Assembly: GCA_001917535.1 (NCBI GenBank)
Contig: MNEF01000007.1
Span: 1-62,856, forward strand
Direction: 5' to 3'
From: Candidatus Rokubacteria bacterium 13_1_40CM_69_27
Lineage (GTDB): Bacteria; Methylomirabilota; Methylomirabilia; Rokubacteriales; CSP1-6
Length of the DNA: 62,856 bases
The position numbers and the translations under genes are program-made. Shown here one piece after another: positions 38,590 to 47,149 of the stretch. Numbering within the stretch: position 1 is the first letter of the stretch; each line of letters opens with the position of its first letter. The notes under the pieces were generated by a model. The model did not search any database and had not been told where the DNA came from. It saw only the letters and a list, made by a program, of their open reading frames with translations.

Positions 38590-38895
38590 TCACTTGATGA
38601 CGATGCGGTCGCGGTTGCGCTCCCAGAGCGCGGCACCGATGCCGTCGATCTTCCGCAACTCTTCCGGCTTCTTGAACGGGCCGTGGGTTTGCCGGTACTC
38701 GACGATCTTCTCGGCGACCTTGCGCCCGACGCCGCTGAGGGTCATCAGCTCCTTGACGTCGGCGGTGTTGATGTTCACCGCGGGGACGGAGGCGCTTGCT
38801 TCGTGGGACCCGGAGTGCTGCGCCCCCAGCGCCGGGAACGGGGTGAGGAGAACGGCGATCATCAGCGCGACGAACAGCCTGTATCCGTGCATCAT
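38590..38895 (-). CDS. ComEA-like helix-hairpin-helix protein
   Basis: A 101-aa protein with an N-terminal signal/anchor (LFVALMIAVLLTPFPALG), a short linker and one ComEA-type (HhH)2 domain: VNINTADVKELMTLSGVGRKVAEKIVEYR, then FKKPEELRKIDGIGAALWERNRDRI. ComEA-type proteins bind double-stranded DNA outside the inner membrane in DNA uptake, but short secreted versions are common without competence genes. Start ATG 38895 has GGAGGAG six bases upstream; a second ATG follows directly. Confidence 0.85.
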   Translation of the reverse strand: MMHGYRLFVALMIAVLLTPFPALGAQHSGSHEASASVPAVNINTADVKELMTLSGVGRKVAEKIVEYRQTHGPFKKPEELRKIDGIGAALWERNRDRIVIK

Positions 38896-39002
38896 GTGGA
38901 CTCCTCCGCGTGTAGAGTGAACGACGCTATGCTCGCGAGCGACGCCATTCAAACGGTGCGCGAAAGGTCCGTCAACGTGCAATGTTCGATACGGAGCGAG
39001 CG

Positions 39003-39308
39003 TCAGTCTTCCGAGACGTTCTCGAGAGACTTCATGTACTCCGACCACTCGACGGGGAGCAGCGACTGCTTCCGGGTGTTGCAGTCCTTGCAGGCGGGCA
39101 CGACGTTGCCGCGCGCGCTGCGCCCTCCCCGGCCGAGCGGCACCAGGTGATCCATCGTCAACGTGCGCGGGCCGACCTGGCGGCGGCAGTAGTAGCAGAT
39201 GCCCGTGGCCAGGCGACGCTTCCACCACTGGCTCTGGCGCAGCTCGCGCGCCCGGGCCCGCTCCCGCTTGAGCTCGTCGGGATCGGTGGACGCATAGAAC
39301 TCACTCAT
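39003..39308 (-). CDS. HNH endonuclease domain protein
   Basis: A 101-aa protein. Zn-binding Cys-x2-Cys pairs CYYC and CKDC flank the HNH core LTMDHLVPLGRGG and GNVVPACKDCNTRKQ, as in McrA/5-methylcytosine-type HNH proteins. The C-terminal LPVEWSEYMKSLEN is seen in stand-alone housekeeping HNH proteins. The ATG overlaps the end of the ABC-F C-terminal frame by eight bases, so it is coupled to it. Not obviously part of a defence system. Confidence 0.85.
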   Translation of the reverse strand: MSEFYASTDPDELKRERARARELRQSQWWKRRLATGICYYCRRQVGPRTLTMDHLVPLGRGGRSARGNVVPACKDCNTRKQSLLPVEWSEYMKSLENVSED

Positions 39309-39640
39309 GCGCGGCCAGCTCCGTGGAGAGGGCCTCCCACTCGCGCATGAGCCACGCCACCTGCTCCTCGGCGCTCTTCCGCTCGAGGGCGACGGCGCGC
39401 ACGCGCTCGCCATCGGCGTAGAGGCTCGGGTCGCCCAGCGTCTCCCCGAGCTGGCGCAGCCGTTCCTCGAGCGCGTGGATCTGCCTCTCGACCTCCTCCA
39501 GCCGCCTCCGCAGCTCCCGCACCTCCGGGTCGACGCGCCGCCGATGCTTCGACCTGTCGCGGGCGGCGCGCTCACCCACCTTCGACGACTCCCCCGACTC
39601 CGCGAGGCCGCGGCGCCCGCCCTGCCGACGCGGGGGAGGG
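39301..39640 (-). pseudogene. C-terminal coiled coil of the ABC-F protein, out of frame
   Basis: A different frame from the ABC-F body encodes GERAARDRSKHRRRVDPEVR, RRRLEEVERQIHALEERLRQL and LYADGERVRAVALERKSAEE, which is the ABC-F C-terminal DNA/RNA-binding coiled coil. It ends at TGA 39301-39303. The body and this tail would be one protein if a one-base indel in the G/C runs around 39600-39650 were corrected. Confidence 0.7.
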
Positions 39641-41224
39641 GCGGGGGCCGCTCCGGACGAGTGGGGTTCCGAAGGGCGTGGTGAGCGACCCACCCGCGAT
39701 CTCGACGATTTTGGTCGCGATCCGGTTGATGAAGTAGCGGTCGTGGGAGATGAAGACCATCGTGCCGCCAAAGCCCGCTAGCGCGTCCTCCAGCACTTCG
39801 CGCGAGGCCAGATCCAGGTGGTTGGTGGGCTCGTCCAGGCACAGGAGCGCGGTCGGGCGCACGAGCATCTTCGCCAGCGCCAGCCGGGCCTTCTCGCCGC
39901 CGGACAGCACGCTCACCTTCTTGTCCACCGCGGCACCCGAGAACAGAAAGGCGCCGAGGAGCGCGCGCAGTCGCGGGTGCGCCGCCTCCGGCGCCACCGC
40001 CTCCAACTCCGCCAGCACGGCGCGCTCCGGGTTCAGCGCGTCGACTTGATGCTGGGCGTAATAATGAACGGCCACATGCGCGCCGAGCGTCCGCTCGCCG
40101 CGCTCGAACGGCAGCACGCCGGCCAGGATGCGGAGCAGGGTCGACTTGCCGGCGCCGTTGACGCCGACCAGCGCCACGCGGTCGCCGCGCTCGATATCGA
40201 AGTCGATCCCGGCATACACGATGTTGTCGCTGTAGGCCTTGTGGATCCCGCGGAGCGTGGCCACCCGGCGCCCCGTGCGGGGTGGCTCGGGGAAGACGAC
40301 GCGGATCCGGCGCGTCCGGTCCTCGACCTCGATGCGCTCCAGGCGCGCGAGCATCTTGACCCGGCTCTGCACCTGGCGCGCTCGGGTCGCCTGGTAGCGG
40401 AAGCGCTCGATGAAGCGCTCGATCTCCGCCACGCGCTTGGCCTGATTTCGCGCCTGGGCCTCCCGGAGCTCGCGCCGCGCCTGGCGCTCGACGACGAAGG
40501 CGTCGTAGTCGCCCGGATAGACCGTGAGGCCGGCGGGGCCGAGGTCGGCGATGGAGGAAACCATGCGGTTGAGGAAGTAGCGATCGTGAGCGACGACGAC
40601 GACCGTGCCGTCGTACGCCGCCAGAAACTTCTCGAGCCAGGCGAGGGATTCGAGGTCGAGATGGTTCGTGGGCTCGTCCAGGAGCAGCAGGGCGGGACGC
40701 AGGAGCAGCAAGCGCGCCAGGGCCGCCCGCATGCGCCAGCCGCCGGAGAGCTCGGCGAGAGGACGGTTGAGGTCCGCCGCGCCGAACCCGAGGCCGCTCA
40801 GGATGGTGCGGGCCGCGCTCTCCAGGCGGTAGCCGCCCAGGGCGTCGAACCGATGCTGGAGGTCGCCGTAGCGCGCGGTCAGCGCCTCCTTGGGCGACGC
40901 CTCCAGCGCGGCCGCCACCTCCTCCATCTCGCGCTCGATCCGCCAGACGTCTTCGAAGCCACTCAGCGCCTCGGCGAGCACCGACCCCAGGCCGCTCGCC
41001 GCGACCTCCTGGGGTAGGTAGCCGACCGCGGCCCCCCGCGCGCGAACCACACGACCGCTGTCGGGTTCCTCGAGTCCGGCGAGGATCCGACAGAGCGTCG
41101 TCTTGCCGGCGCCGTTGGGGCCGACGAGCCCGATCCGCTCGCCGCCGGTGATGCCCCAGGACAGATTCTGGAAGAGCGTCTGTCCGCCGTAGGCCTTCGA
41201 GACGGAATCGAGCTGGACGAGCAC
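39572..41224 (-). CDS. ABC-F family ATPase (ribosome-associated), tail frameshifted
   Basis: 550 aa as read, no membrane segment. First nucleotide-binding domain: GPNGAGKTTLC (Walker A), LSGGWRMRAALARLLL, LLLLDEPTNHLDLESL. The interdomain linker is about 235-300 (RELREAQARNQAKRVAEIER). Second domain: GVNGAGKSTLL, LSGGEKARLALAKMLV, LLCLDEPTNHLDLAS. The layout matches Uup/EttA-like translation factors. After EIAGGSLTT the frame runs into Pro/Arg-rich sequence instead of the normal tail, which is present out of frame downstream. 11 bases after the PPOX gene. Confidence 0.9.
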   Translation of the reverse strand: MLVQLDSVSKAYGGQTLFQNLSWGITGGERIGLVGPNGAGKTTLCRILAGLEEPDSGRVVRARGAAVGYLPQEVAASGLGSVLAEALSGFEDVWRIEREMEEVAAALEASPKEALTARYGDLQHRFDALGGYRLESAARTILSGLGFGAADLNRPLAELSGGWRMRAALARLLLLRPALLLLDEPTNHLDLESLAWLEKFLAAYDGTVVVVAHDRYFLNRMVSSIADLGPAGLTVYPGDYDAFVVERQARRELREAQARNQAKRVAEIERFIERFRYQATRARQVQSRVKMLARLERIEVEDRTRRIRVVFPEPPRTGRRVATLRGIHKAYSDNIVYAGIDFDIERGDRVALVGVNGAGKSTLLRILAGVLPFERGERTLGAHVAVHYYAQHQVDALNPERAVLAELEAVAPEAAHPRLRALLGAFLFSGAAVDKKVSVLSGGEKARLALAKMLVRPTALLCLDEPTNHLDLASREVLEDALAGFGGTMVFISHDRYFINRIATKIVEIAGGSLTTPFGTPLVRSGPRPSPASAGRAPRPRGVGGVVEGG

Positions 41225-41235
41225 CCGCGCCGCTC

Positions 41236-41637
41236 TCAGCCCTGGCCCTGCACCCGCTCGGGCAGGATCTTTACCGTCACCCGGACCTCGCCGGGTTGGC
41301 GGTACGGATACTTGTCTTGCCCCAGGTACTTCTTGGCGAGGGCGTCGATGTGCGTGTCGGCCCCGCGCTCGGTCATTTCCGCGACGCGCCCGCGGATCTG
41401 CACGTAACGGTAGGGATTGTCCGGGTCCTGGATCGCCAGCGCCACCCGGGGGTTGCGCTGGAGGTTCCGATCCTTCACGCGCCCGCGGGCAGTGTTGAAG
41501 CGGATGTGGGTGCCGTCGAAATCGATCCAGACTGGGGTGATCTGCGGCGTGCCGTCCCGCCCGACCGTGGCCAGATGAGCGAACGCCTTCTTGTCCAGGA
41601 TGTCGCGATAGCGGGCCAGATTCCCGTTGCCACTCAT
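41236..41637 (-). CDS. PPOX-class F420/flavin-dependent oxidoreductase
   Basis: A 133-aa split-beta-barrel protein: ILDKKAFAHLATVGRDGTPQ, ITPVWIDFDG, FNTARGRVKDRNLQRNPRVA and DPDNPYRYVQIRGRVAEM, the last typical of the F420-binding Rv1155 branch. The product probably reduces a small molecule or F420-linked substrate. Its ATG overlaps the stop of the AhpD-like selenoprotein gene (ATGA), so the two are translated together, which may point to a shared redox role. Confidence 0.85.
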   Translation of the reverse strand: MSGNGNLARYRDILDKKAFAHLATVGRDGTPQITPVWIDFDGTHIRFNTARGRVKDRNLQRNPRVALAIQDPDNPYRYVQIRGRVAEMTERGADTHIDALAKKYLGQDKYPYRQPGEVRVTVKILPERVQGQG

Positions 41638-41978
41638 GTCCTGCCTCCCTTGAGCTGTTCCATGACGGAGAACGCGTGCCGGACGGACTTGGCCGCCAGC
41701 GTGCCGCCCATGAGGAGCCCGATGTCCAGCGTCTCGGCGATCTCCGCGTCGGTGGCGCCCTGGTCGAGGACCCCCTCGACCCGATGATCGATTCAGTCGA
41801 AGCAGTTCTGCGAGACCGCCACCGCCAGGGCCGTCAGTTCCTTGTGCTTCCGGCGGAGCGCCCCGTCGGTGAAGACCTTCTGGCCCAGGTCGCCGAACGC
41901 CGCGTAGACCTTCATCGGCGATTTCAGCATCAGGGCGTTGAGCCGACGCTTCTCCGACTTGCGTTCGTGGATGTGCAT
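41634..41978 (-). CDS. AhpD/carboxymuconolactone decarboxylase-like selenoprotein
   Basis: Read through one in-frame TGA (41793-41795) the gene gives 114 residues and ends at TGA 41634-41636. The first part (PMKVYAAFGDLGQKVFTDGA, HKELTALAVAVSQNCFD) and the part after the TGA (IDHRVEGVLDQGATDAEIAE, TLDIGLLMGGTLAAKSVRHA) together make one normal CMD/AhpD domain. The TGA falls exactly at the second Cys of the family's Cys-x2-Cys redox site, giving Cys59-Phe-Asp-Sec62, with no frame change. A SECIS-like hairpin follows it. Start ATG 41978 has GGAGGG upstream. Probable peroxide/thiol redox enzyme. The alternative is a nonsense mutation or sequencing error. Confidence 0.8.
41762..41795 (-). promoter_or_regulatory. 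UGA codon and SECIS-like hairpin
   Basis: On the minus strand the UGA (41795-41793) is followed after 11 nt by GGTCGAG-GGGGTC-CTCGACC (41781-41762), a perfect 7-bp stem whose loop contains GGTC starting 20 nt after the UGA. Bacterial SECIS elements, such as E. coli fdhF, lie directly 3' of the UGA with GGUC in the apical loop about 18 nt away. Confidence 0.7.
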
Positions 41979-41989
41979 GCTGCCCTCCT

Positions 41990-42499
41990 TCAGCCGACGC
42001 TGGTGGTCAGCTCGATGGCCCGCGCCTCGGCCAGCGAGCGCAGCGCCAGGAGCACCCGGACGACGCACTGCTGGACGAGCAGCGCATCTTGCGCGAACGG
42101 ATCCGCCAGCCACTCGCGCGCCCAATCGCCGCCCTTCTCGTGGGCGAAGCCGAGCGTCGGCGAGAGCTTCTGGAGCCGTAGCAGGAGGTCGTCCGGAGGC
42201 AGGCCGGCAGCGCGCAGCCGCGCGACCACGGCCGCCCGGACCGAGGCGTTCCAGATGCCGGTGAGTCCCTCCAGCAGCGCCTGGTAACAGGTGAGGTCCG
42301 GCTTGTCCTGGAACTGGTTGAGGACCGTCGGGACCAGGGCGTTGACGACGGCGTCGCCCTCCTCGTCCGTGCCGAACAGCGGCCCCAGCACGGGGTCCTT
42401 CTGGGGCTGGGGCAAGCGCTCGATGAGGGTCGTCGCCGCGGCGGCGGGAATCGCTGGCAGCTGCGCCAGGCGCTCGAGCAGCGGGACGTCACCGGCCAT
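41990..42499 (-). CDS. Hypothetical protein (169 aa)
   Basis: No family recognised. Mostly helical and soluble: LLERLAQLPAIPAAAATTLI, FGTDEEGDAVVNALVPTVLN, CYQALLEGLTGIWNASVRAA, LLLRLQKLSPTLGFAHEKGG, CVVRVLLALRSLAEARAIEL. ATG 42499 is preferred to ATG 42505 because GGGAGG lies six bases upstream. It ends 11 bases before the selenoprotein gene and starts just past the MFS stop, so it belongs to the same operon and may work with the redox genes. Confidence 0.65.
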   Translation of the reverse strand: MAGDVPLLERLAQLPAIPAAAATTLIERLPQPQKDPVLGPLFGTDEEGDAVVNALVPTVLNQFQDKPDLTCYQALLEGLTGIWNASVRAAVVARLRAAGLPPDDLLLRLQKLSPTLGFAHEKGGDWAREWLADPFAQDALLVQQCVVRVLLALRSLAEARAIELTTSVG

Positions 42500-42501
42500 C
42501 G

Positions 42502-43914
42502 TCATCCTCCCGCGCGGGTGGGCTCGCCGCGCATGTCGGCGCGCGCGAGGTCGCGCGCATTGCCCGCCGGCACCAGCAATGCCGACGCGAGCGCTGCGAT
42601 GCACACGACCAGGCCCACGACGAAGGCGCCGTGCAACGCCGCCTCCATCCCGAGCCCGGCCACCAGACGCCGGGTCATCACCGCCCCCATCACGCTGAGC
42701 CCGAGCGCGCCGCCCACCGCGCGAAAAAACTGCGTCATGGAGGTGGCGATGCCGAGGTCGGTCCGGGGCACCGAGCTCTGAACGGCGATCAGCATCGGCA
42801 CCATGTTCAGCCCCATGCCGACGCCGGCCAGCAGCACGTCGCGCATCGCCTCGCTCGGGCTCAGCGCCACGTTCCAGCGGGTGAGGAGCAGGAAGGCGCC
42901 CGTCAGGCACGCCATGCCCGCGGCGACGACAGTCCGGTAGCCGATCTTCAGCACGAGCCGCGCGCTCAGGACCGAAAGGGCCACCCACCCCAGCACGAAC
43001 GGCGTCAGCACGAAGCCGGCCTGGGTGGCGGACGTTCCCACCACCGCCTGCATGAACAGCGGCACGAAGGAGATGGCGCCGAACATCGCCATGCCGGCCA
43101 GGAAGCCGGTGACGATGGCAGCCAGCACGATGCGGTTGCCGAAGAGCCGGAGCGGCACGATCGGCTCCCGCGCCCGCCGCTCGACGGCGACGAACACGGC
43201 GAGCGCGAGCCCGCCGACCGCGAGCGCCGCGGCGACGTCGGGCCGCGTCCACGCCCCCACCCGCCCGGCCTCGACGACGCCGAGCAGCAGCGCAGACACA
43301 CTCAGGGCGAAGAGCGCGAGGCCGCCGTAGTCGATCGCCGGGCGTCGACGGGGGCCTTCCTCGGAGCCGAGCGCGGTGGCGATGAGGACCATGCCCACCG
43401 CGCCGAACGGCAGATTGATGTAGAAGACCCAGCGCCAGGAGACGTAGTCCGTCAGCAAGCCGCCCAGCAGGGGGCCCACCAGAGACGCCGCGCCCCAGAC
43501 GCCCGAGATGTAGCCCTGCATCTTCGCACGGCGCTCGAGGCCGAAGAGGTCGCCGACGATCGTCATGCCGATCGTCATGAGTGAGCCGGCGCCGAGGCCC
43601 TGGAGCATACGGAACGCGATCAGCTCCGCCATGTTCTGCGAGGCGCCCGACAGCGCCGAGCCGACGAGGAAGACCGTCAGGCCCGCGAGGTAGGTGGGGC
43701 GCCGGCCGAAGAGGTCGGACAGGCGACCCCACAGCGGCATCGTCACCGTCGAGGTGAGCAGGAAACCCGAAAAGACCCAGGAGTAGATGTGGATGCCGCC
43801 GAGGCTGGCGACGACCTTCGGCATCGCGGTGGCGACAACCGTCGACTCCATCGCCGCCAGAAAGATCGACAGCATGATCGCCAGCAGCGCCCGCCGCTTC
43901 TGTACCTCATCCAT
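42502..43914 (-). CDS. MFS multidrug exporter (DHA2 / EmrB-QacA type)
   Basis: A 470-aa membrane protein with about 14 helices. Motif C-like region, SLFGRRPTYLAG loop (RLSDLFGRRPTY, motif A of MFS) after the second helix, FRMLQGLGAGSL, and WRWVFYINLPFGAVGM are all characteristic of DHA2 drug:H+ antiporters. ATG 43914 is chosen since it shares a base with the DUF971 stop (TGATG) and is followed by MDEVQKRRALLAIMLSIFLA. Confidence 0.92.
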   Translation of the reverse strand: MDEVQKRRALLAIMLSIFLAAMESTVVATAMPKVVASLGGIHIYSWVFSGFLLTSTVTMPLWGRLSDLFGRRPTYLAGLTVFLVGSALSGASQNMAELIAFRMLQGLGAGSLMTIGMTIVGDLFGLERRAKMQGYISGVWGAASLVGPLLGGLLTDYVSWRWVFYINLPFGAVGMVLIATALGSEEGPRRRPAIDYGGLALFALSVSALLLGVVEAGRVGAWTRPDVAAALAVGGLALAVFVAVERRAREPIVPLRLFGNRIVLAAIVTGFLAGMAMFGAISFVPLFMQAVVGTSATQAGFVLTPFVLGWVALSVLSARLVLKIGYRTVVAAGMACLTGAFLLLTRWNVALSPSEAMRDVLLAGVGMGLNMVPMLIAVQSSVPRTDLGIATSMTQFFRAVGGALGLSVMGAVMTRRLVAGLGMEAALHGAFVVGLVVCIAALASALLVPAGNARDLARADMRGEPTRAGG

Positions 43915-44240
43915 CAGTGACCGCCGGTGCAGCCGGCGCACCGGCACAGCGCGCGCAGCTCGGCATACGGATAGAGGCTCTGGTGTGCGTCAGCCCAAAC
44001 GACGCGGAGCCCGGCGTCCTCTTTCTTGATCTCGGTCGGCCAGGCCATGGCCTCGGTGAGCGTTGCCAGCGTGGCGCAGGCCCCACACGGGCAGTCGCGC
44101 CGGAGCTTGTCGAACGGGTAGATGGAGCCGTGGTTGTCGCCCCACGTCACACCCACCGCGTAACGGCCCACCAGGTGTACGTCCTTGGGGGCGTTGGGAT
44201 CGGGCTGACCGAGCAGTGGCAGGATCAGCTTCTTGCTCAC
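43914..44240 (-). CDS. DUF971 family protein
   Basis: A 108-aa protein. VGRYAVGVTWGDNHGSIYPF plus KLRRDCPCGAC and, after a linker, LRVVWADAHQSLYPYAELRA plus CRCAGC are two DUF971-like half repeats, each ending in a Cys-x-Cys-x2-Cys knuckle likely to bind zinc or iron. DUF971 is also the N-terminal domain of gamma-butyrobetaine hydroxylase and is linked to Fe-S or Mrp proteins elsewhere. GTG 44240 has GGAGG five bases ahead and overlaps the alkA stop (GTGA). Confidence 0.75.
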   Translation of the reverse strand: MSKKLILPLLGQPDPNAPKDVHLVGRYAVGVTWGDNHGSIYPFDKLRRDCPCGACATLATLTEAMAWPTEIKKEDAGLRVVWADAHQSLYPYAELRALCRCAGCTGGH

Positions 44241-45157
44241 GCCCCTCCTCCCGTCACCGGGCGGCTCAGGCGCATGCCGGCCAGAAGGTAGTGGATGGCG
44301 AGGTTCTGATAGGGCCCCCAGGCGCGGGCCCGGCGACGGATCGCCGCCTCGCTCAGCGAGCGGCCCCGCCCGTAATAGTAGTTGAACGCCTTGCCCACGG
44401 CGAGGTCGCCGGCCGGGCAGGCCTCGCCCCGCCCCAGACAGCGGGCGAGGAACCAATCGGCCGACCAGCGACCGAGGCCGCGAAGCGCCATGAGGCGCTC
44501 GACAACCTGGGCGTCGGCGGCATTGGCCAGCGCCTCGGTCTCGAGCTGGCCGGAGGCGATCGCCCGCGCGACGCCGCGGATGTACCCCGCCTTGCTGCCG
44601 GACAACTTCATCGCGCGCAGCTCGCCGAGGCGCGCCCGGGCCAGCGCCCGAGCGTCCGGAAACGCGTAGACGGTGTGGCCAGCCACCGGCACCGGCGTGC
44701 CGTAGCGGCGGACCAGGCGGGCGCGCAGCGCGAACGCGAAGGCGAGGTTGACCTGCTGGGCGGTGATCGAGCCGACCAGCATCTCCAGCGCTGTCGGCGC
44801 CAGCGTCGGCCGGAGGCCAAACAGCGGCTCGACGAGCCCGGCCAGCGCCGGGTCGCTCTTGGCGAGGCGGTAGAAGCCGGACAGGTCGAAATCGAGGCCG
44901 AAAATGCATCGGACCTCGCGCACGATCGCCGCCTGGGTGCGCGCGGACCGCGCTTGCGGCGCGCGGATCGCCAGCCGCGCGTCGTCGACGGTGCCGCTCC
45001 AGCGGACCTCGTAGGGGACGAGCCGGCCGTCGAGCCGTAGCACGCGACGGAACACGTCGCCGGTGACTCGGTTCGCCGGGTCCTCGCCCCACAGCCGATA
45101 GCGCGCCAGCGTAGCGGGCGCATCGAGCGAGCCTTCGGGAATCAATACGAAATTCAC
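44237..45157 (-). CDS. alkA: DNA-3-methyladenine glycosylase II
   Basis: A 306-aa protein of the HhH-GPD superfamily. LVGSITAQQVNLAFAFALRA is the start of the glycosylase domain, the helix-hairpin-helix is LMALRGLGRWSADWFLARCL, and the catalytic Asp is in CPAGDLAVGKAF. The N-terminal half is an AlkA-N-like domain. It removes alkylated purines. First gene of a leftward operon leading through DUF971, MFS and the selenoprotein; 98 bp separate it from the APC permease end. Confidence 0.88.
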   Translation of the reverse strand: MNFVLIPEGSLDAPATLARYRLWGEDPANRVTGDVFRRVLRLDGRLVPYEVRWSGTVDDARLAIRAPQARSARTQAAIVREVRCIFGLDFDLSGFYRLAKSDPALAGLVEPLFGLRPTLAPTALEMLVGSITAQQVNLAFAFALRARLVRRYGTPVPVAGHTVYAFPDARALARARLGELRAMKLSGSKAGYIRGVARAIASGQLETEALANAADAQVVERLMALRGLGRWSADWFLARCLGRGEACPAGDLAVGKAFNYYYGRGRSLSEAAIRRRARAWGPYQNLAIHYLLAGMRLSRPVTGGGA

Positions 45158-45255
45158 GCGGGCGTCAAGTGTATCAGAGTTGATGCACGCTGCGGGCGTG
45201 AGTCAGGGCCATCACGGCCTTCGCCGCCCAGAGCCGCGTCAAGATTTTCAGCGCG

Positions 45256-47076
45256 TCAGTGCTTCAGATGGTAGGGGACGTCGGTGACGACGACATTCTT
45301 GCGGAACAGGAGCTGGCCTTTGATGAGGAGGGCCGTCTGGTTGTGGAGGAGCTGCTGCCACCAGCGGGCGGGGAGGAACTCTGGGAGCACGATGGTGACA
45401 ACGTGGTTCTCGCCGCCCTTCTCCTGCAGGGCGTCGATGTATTCGAGGAGCGGCCCCAGCAGCGATCGGTAGGGCGAGGTGAGCACGATGAGGGGGACGC
45501 CCAACCCCCACTTGCCCCACCTCTCCTCGAGACGGTGGGTTCGCTCGGGATCGATCTCGACATACACGGCCTTCGCGCTCGGCGACAACGACTGCGCGTA
45601 CTGGATGGCCCGCACCACGCCGCGGTGGAGATCGCCGACGAGGACCAGCACCGAATTCGTGATCGGGGGTGGCTCATACCCCTCGAGGGACAGCTGCTCG
45701 GCGACCTCCTGGTAGTGGCGGCGCACCGTGAGAAAGGCGACGACCAGGGTCGGGATCAGCAGGACGACGATCCAGGCGCCATGGGAGAACTTCGTGACGG
45801 CGATCGTCAGCATCACGACGCCGGTGACCAGGGCGCCCACCCCGTTGATGCAGGCCCGCCACCACCAGCCCTCCTCCTTGCGCCGCAGCCAGCGACGGAC
45901 CATGCTGGCCTGCGAGAGCGTGAACGAGATGAAGACGCCGACCGCGTAGAGCGGGATCAGCGCGTGCGTGTCGCCTTGGAAGGTGACCAGCAGCAGGGCC
46001 GCCAGGCTGCCGAGGATGACGATGCCGTTGGAGAAGACCAGCCGGTCCCCCTGCGTCCCGAACTGCCGGGGGAAGAAGCGGTCCCGGGCCAGGAAGAACG
46101 ACAGCCGGGGGAAATCCGCGAACGACGTGTTGGCCGCCAGCAACAGGATGAGCATGGTCACGGCCTGGATCTCGTAATAGAAGGCGCCGCTGCCGACGAT
46201 CCGTCGCGCCAGCTGGGAGACGACCGTCTCGTGCTCTTGGGGAGTGATGCCCAGATCGTAGGCGAGGAAGGTGATGCCCAGGAACAGCGTGATCAGGATC
46301 GCGCCGAGCCACCCCAGCACGACCCGGGCGTTGTGGGCCTCCGGCGGCTTGAACGCCGGCACGCCGTCCGACACCGCCTCCACGCCGGTCAGCGCGGTGC
46401 ACCCCGAGGAGAACGCGCGGAGGAGCAGGAACAGCCCGATGCCCTCGAGCCCGGGCGGGTGGGGCTGGTACGGCGCTTCCGGGATGAGATCGAAGATCGC
46501 GCCGATCGCGCCGTACCCGATCAGTCCGAGTAGGCTCCCGATAAAGAGATAGGTCGGCGCCGCGAAGAGCTTGCCCGATTCCCGGATGCCGCGGAGGTTG
46601 GCGGACCCGATGGCGACGACGGCGGCCACGCAGAGCCAGACCCGAGACGGAAACAGGGCGGGCAGGGCAGACGTCACCGCCGCCACGCCCGCGGCGACGC
46701 TCACCGCCACGGTCAGCACGTAGTCGATCAGCAGCGCCGCCGCCGCCACCAGGCCCGGGAAGACGCCGAGGTTGTCCTTGGTGACGATGTAGGCGCCGCC
46801 GCCTCGCGGGTACGCCCGGATCGTCTGCCGGTACGAGCTGACGACGATGGCGATGAGGACCGCGATGGCGATCCCGATCGGCAGCGAGTAGCTGAGGGCC
46901 GCGCTCCCGGCCAGGATCAGGACGAGGAGGGTTTCCTCCGTGGCGTAGGCGACCGACGACAGCGCGTCGGAGGCGAAAACCGCGAGGCCTGTCACCTTCG
47001 AGAGCCGCTCGTGGCGGGCCTGCGCGGTGGGCAGCGGCGAGCCGACGAACAGGCGCTTCAGCCTGTGCAGACGCAC
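45256..47076 (-). CDS. APC-superfamily amino-acid permease
   Basis: A 606-aa protein. Residues about 20-460 hold about 12 hydrophobic helices with APC features: FASDALSSVAYATEETLLVL, SYRQTIRAYPRGGGAYIV, FSSGCTALTGVEAVSDGVPAF, LAANTSFADFPRLSFFLARD. After about 465 comes a soluble domain (SVLVLVGDLHRGVVRAIQYA, KAVYVEIDPERTHRLEERWG, VVTIVLPEFLPARWWQQLLH), like other large bacterial APC proteins. GTG 47076 (VRLHRLKRL) is the best start; no ATG fits. Substrate unknown. Confidence 0.85.
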   Translation of the reverse strand: MRLHRLKRLFVGSPLPTAQARHERLSKVTGLAVFASDALSSVAYATEETLLVLILAGSAALSYSLPIGIAIAVLIAIVVSSYRQTIRAYPRGGGAYIVTKDNLGVFPGLVAAAALLIDYVLTVAVSVAAGVAAVTSALPALFPSRVWLCVAAVVAIGSANLRGIRESGKLFAAPTYLFIGSLLGLIGYGAIGAIFDLIPEAPYQPHPPGLEGIGLFLLLRAFSSGCTALTGVEAVSDGVPAFKPPEAHNARVVLGWLGAILITLFLGITFLAYDLGITPQEHETVVSQLARRIVGSGAFYYEIQAVTMLILLLAANTSFADFPRLSFFLARDRFFPRQFGTQGDRLVFSNGIVILGSLAALLLVTFQGDTHALIPLYAVGVFISFTLSQASMVRRWLRRKEEGWWWRACINGVGALVTGVVMLTIAVTKFSHGAWIVVLLIPTLVVAFLTVRRHYQEVAEQLSLEGYEPPPITNSVLVLVGDLHRGVVRAIQYAQSLSPSAKAVYVEIDPERTHRLEERWGKWGLGVPLIVLTSPYRSLLGPLLEYIDALQEKGGENHVVTIVLPEFLPARWWQQLLHNQTALLIKGQLLFRKNVVVTDVPYHLKH

Positions 47077-47126
47077 GCGCTCAATGATACGCCCGTCGTA
47101 CGGACGTCCACGAGGACTGAAACGGC

Positions 47127-47144
47127 GGGGGCCGGGCGGCCCCC
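47127..47144 (-). terminator. GC hairpin after the isocitrate-lyase-like gene
   Basis: GGGGGCC-gggc-GGCCCCC, a 7-bp stem just past the gene's stop on the minus strand, followed only by a short TTT. It may be a weak terminator or another member of the poly-G/poly-C repeat family. Confidence 0.45.
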
Positions 47145-47149
47145 GGGGG

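Noticed and set aside
39003..39308. HNH gene as part of an IscB/HEARO, restriction or defence system
   Set aside because: It is a small stand-alone HNH protein coupled to an ABC-F gene; no RuvC, methylase, guide RNA or transposon features adjoin it. The RNA at 38204 is on the other side of a ComEA-like gene and does not resemble an omega RNA.
41793..41795. Simple nonsense mutation in the AhpD-like gene
   Set aside because: The stop is exactly TGA at a catalytic Cys with a suitable hairpin behind it, and the rest of the domain is intact with normal coupling to the next gene; decay would not be expected to produce this combination.
47127..47144. Strong rho-independent terminator after the isocitrate-lyase-like gene
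   Set aside because: The stem is good but the T tract on the minus strand is only three bases, so it is kept as a low-confidence hairpin.
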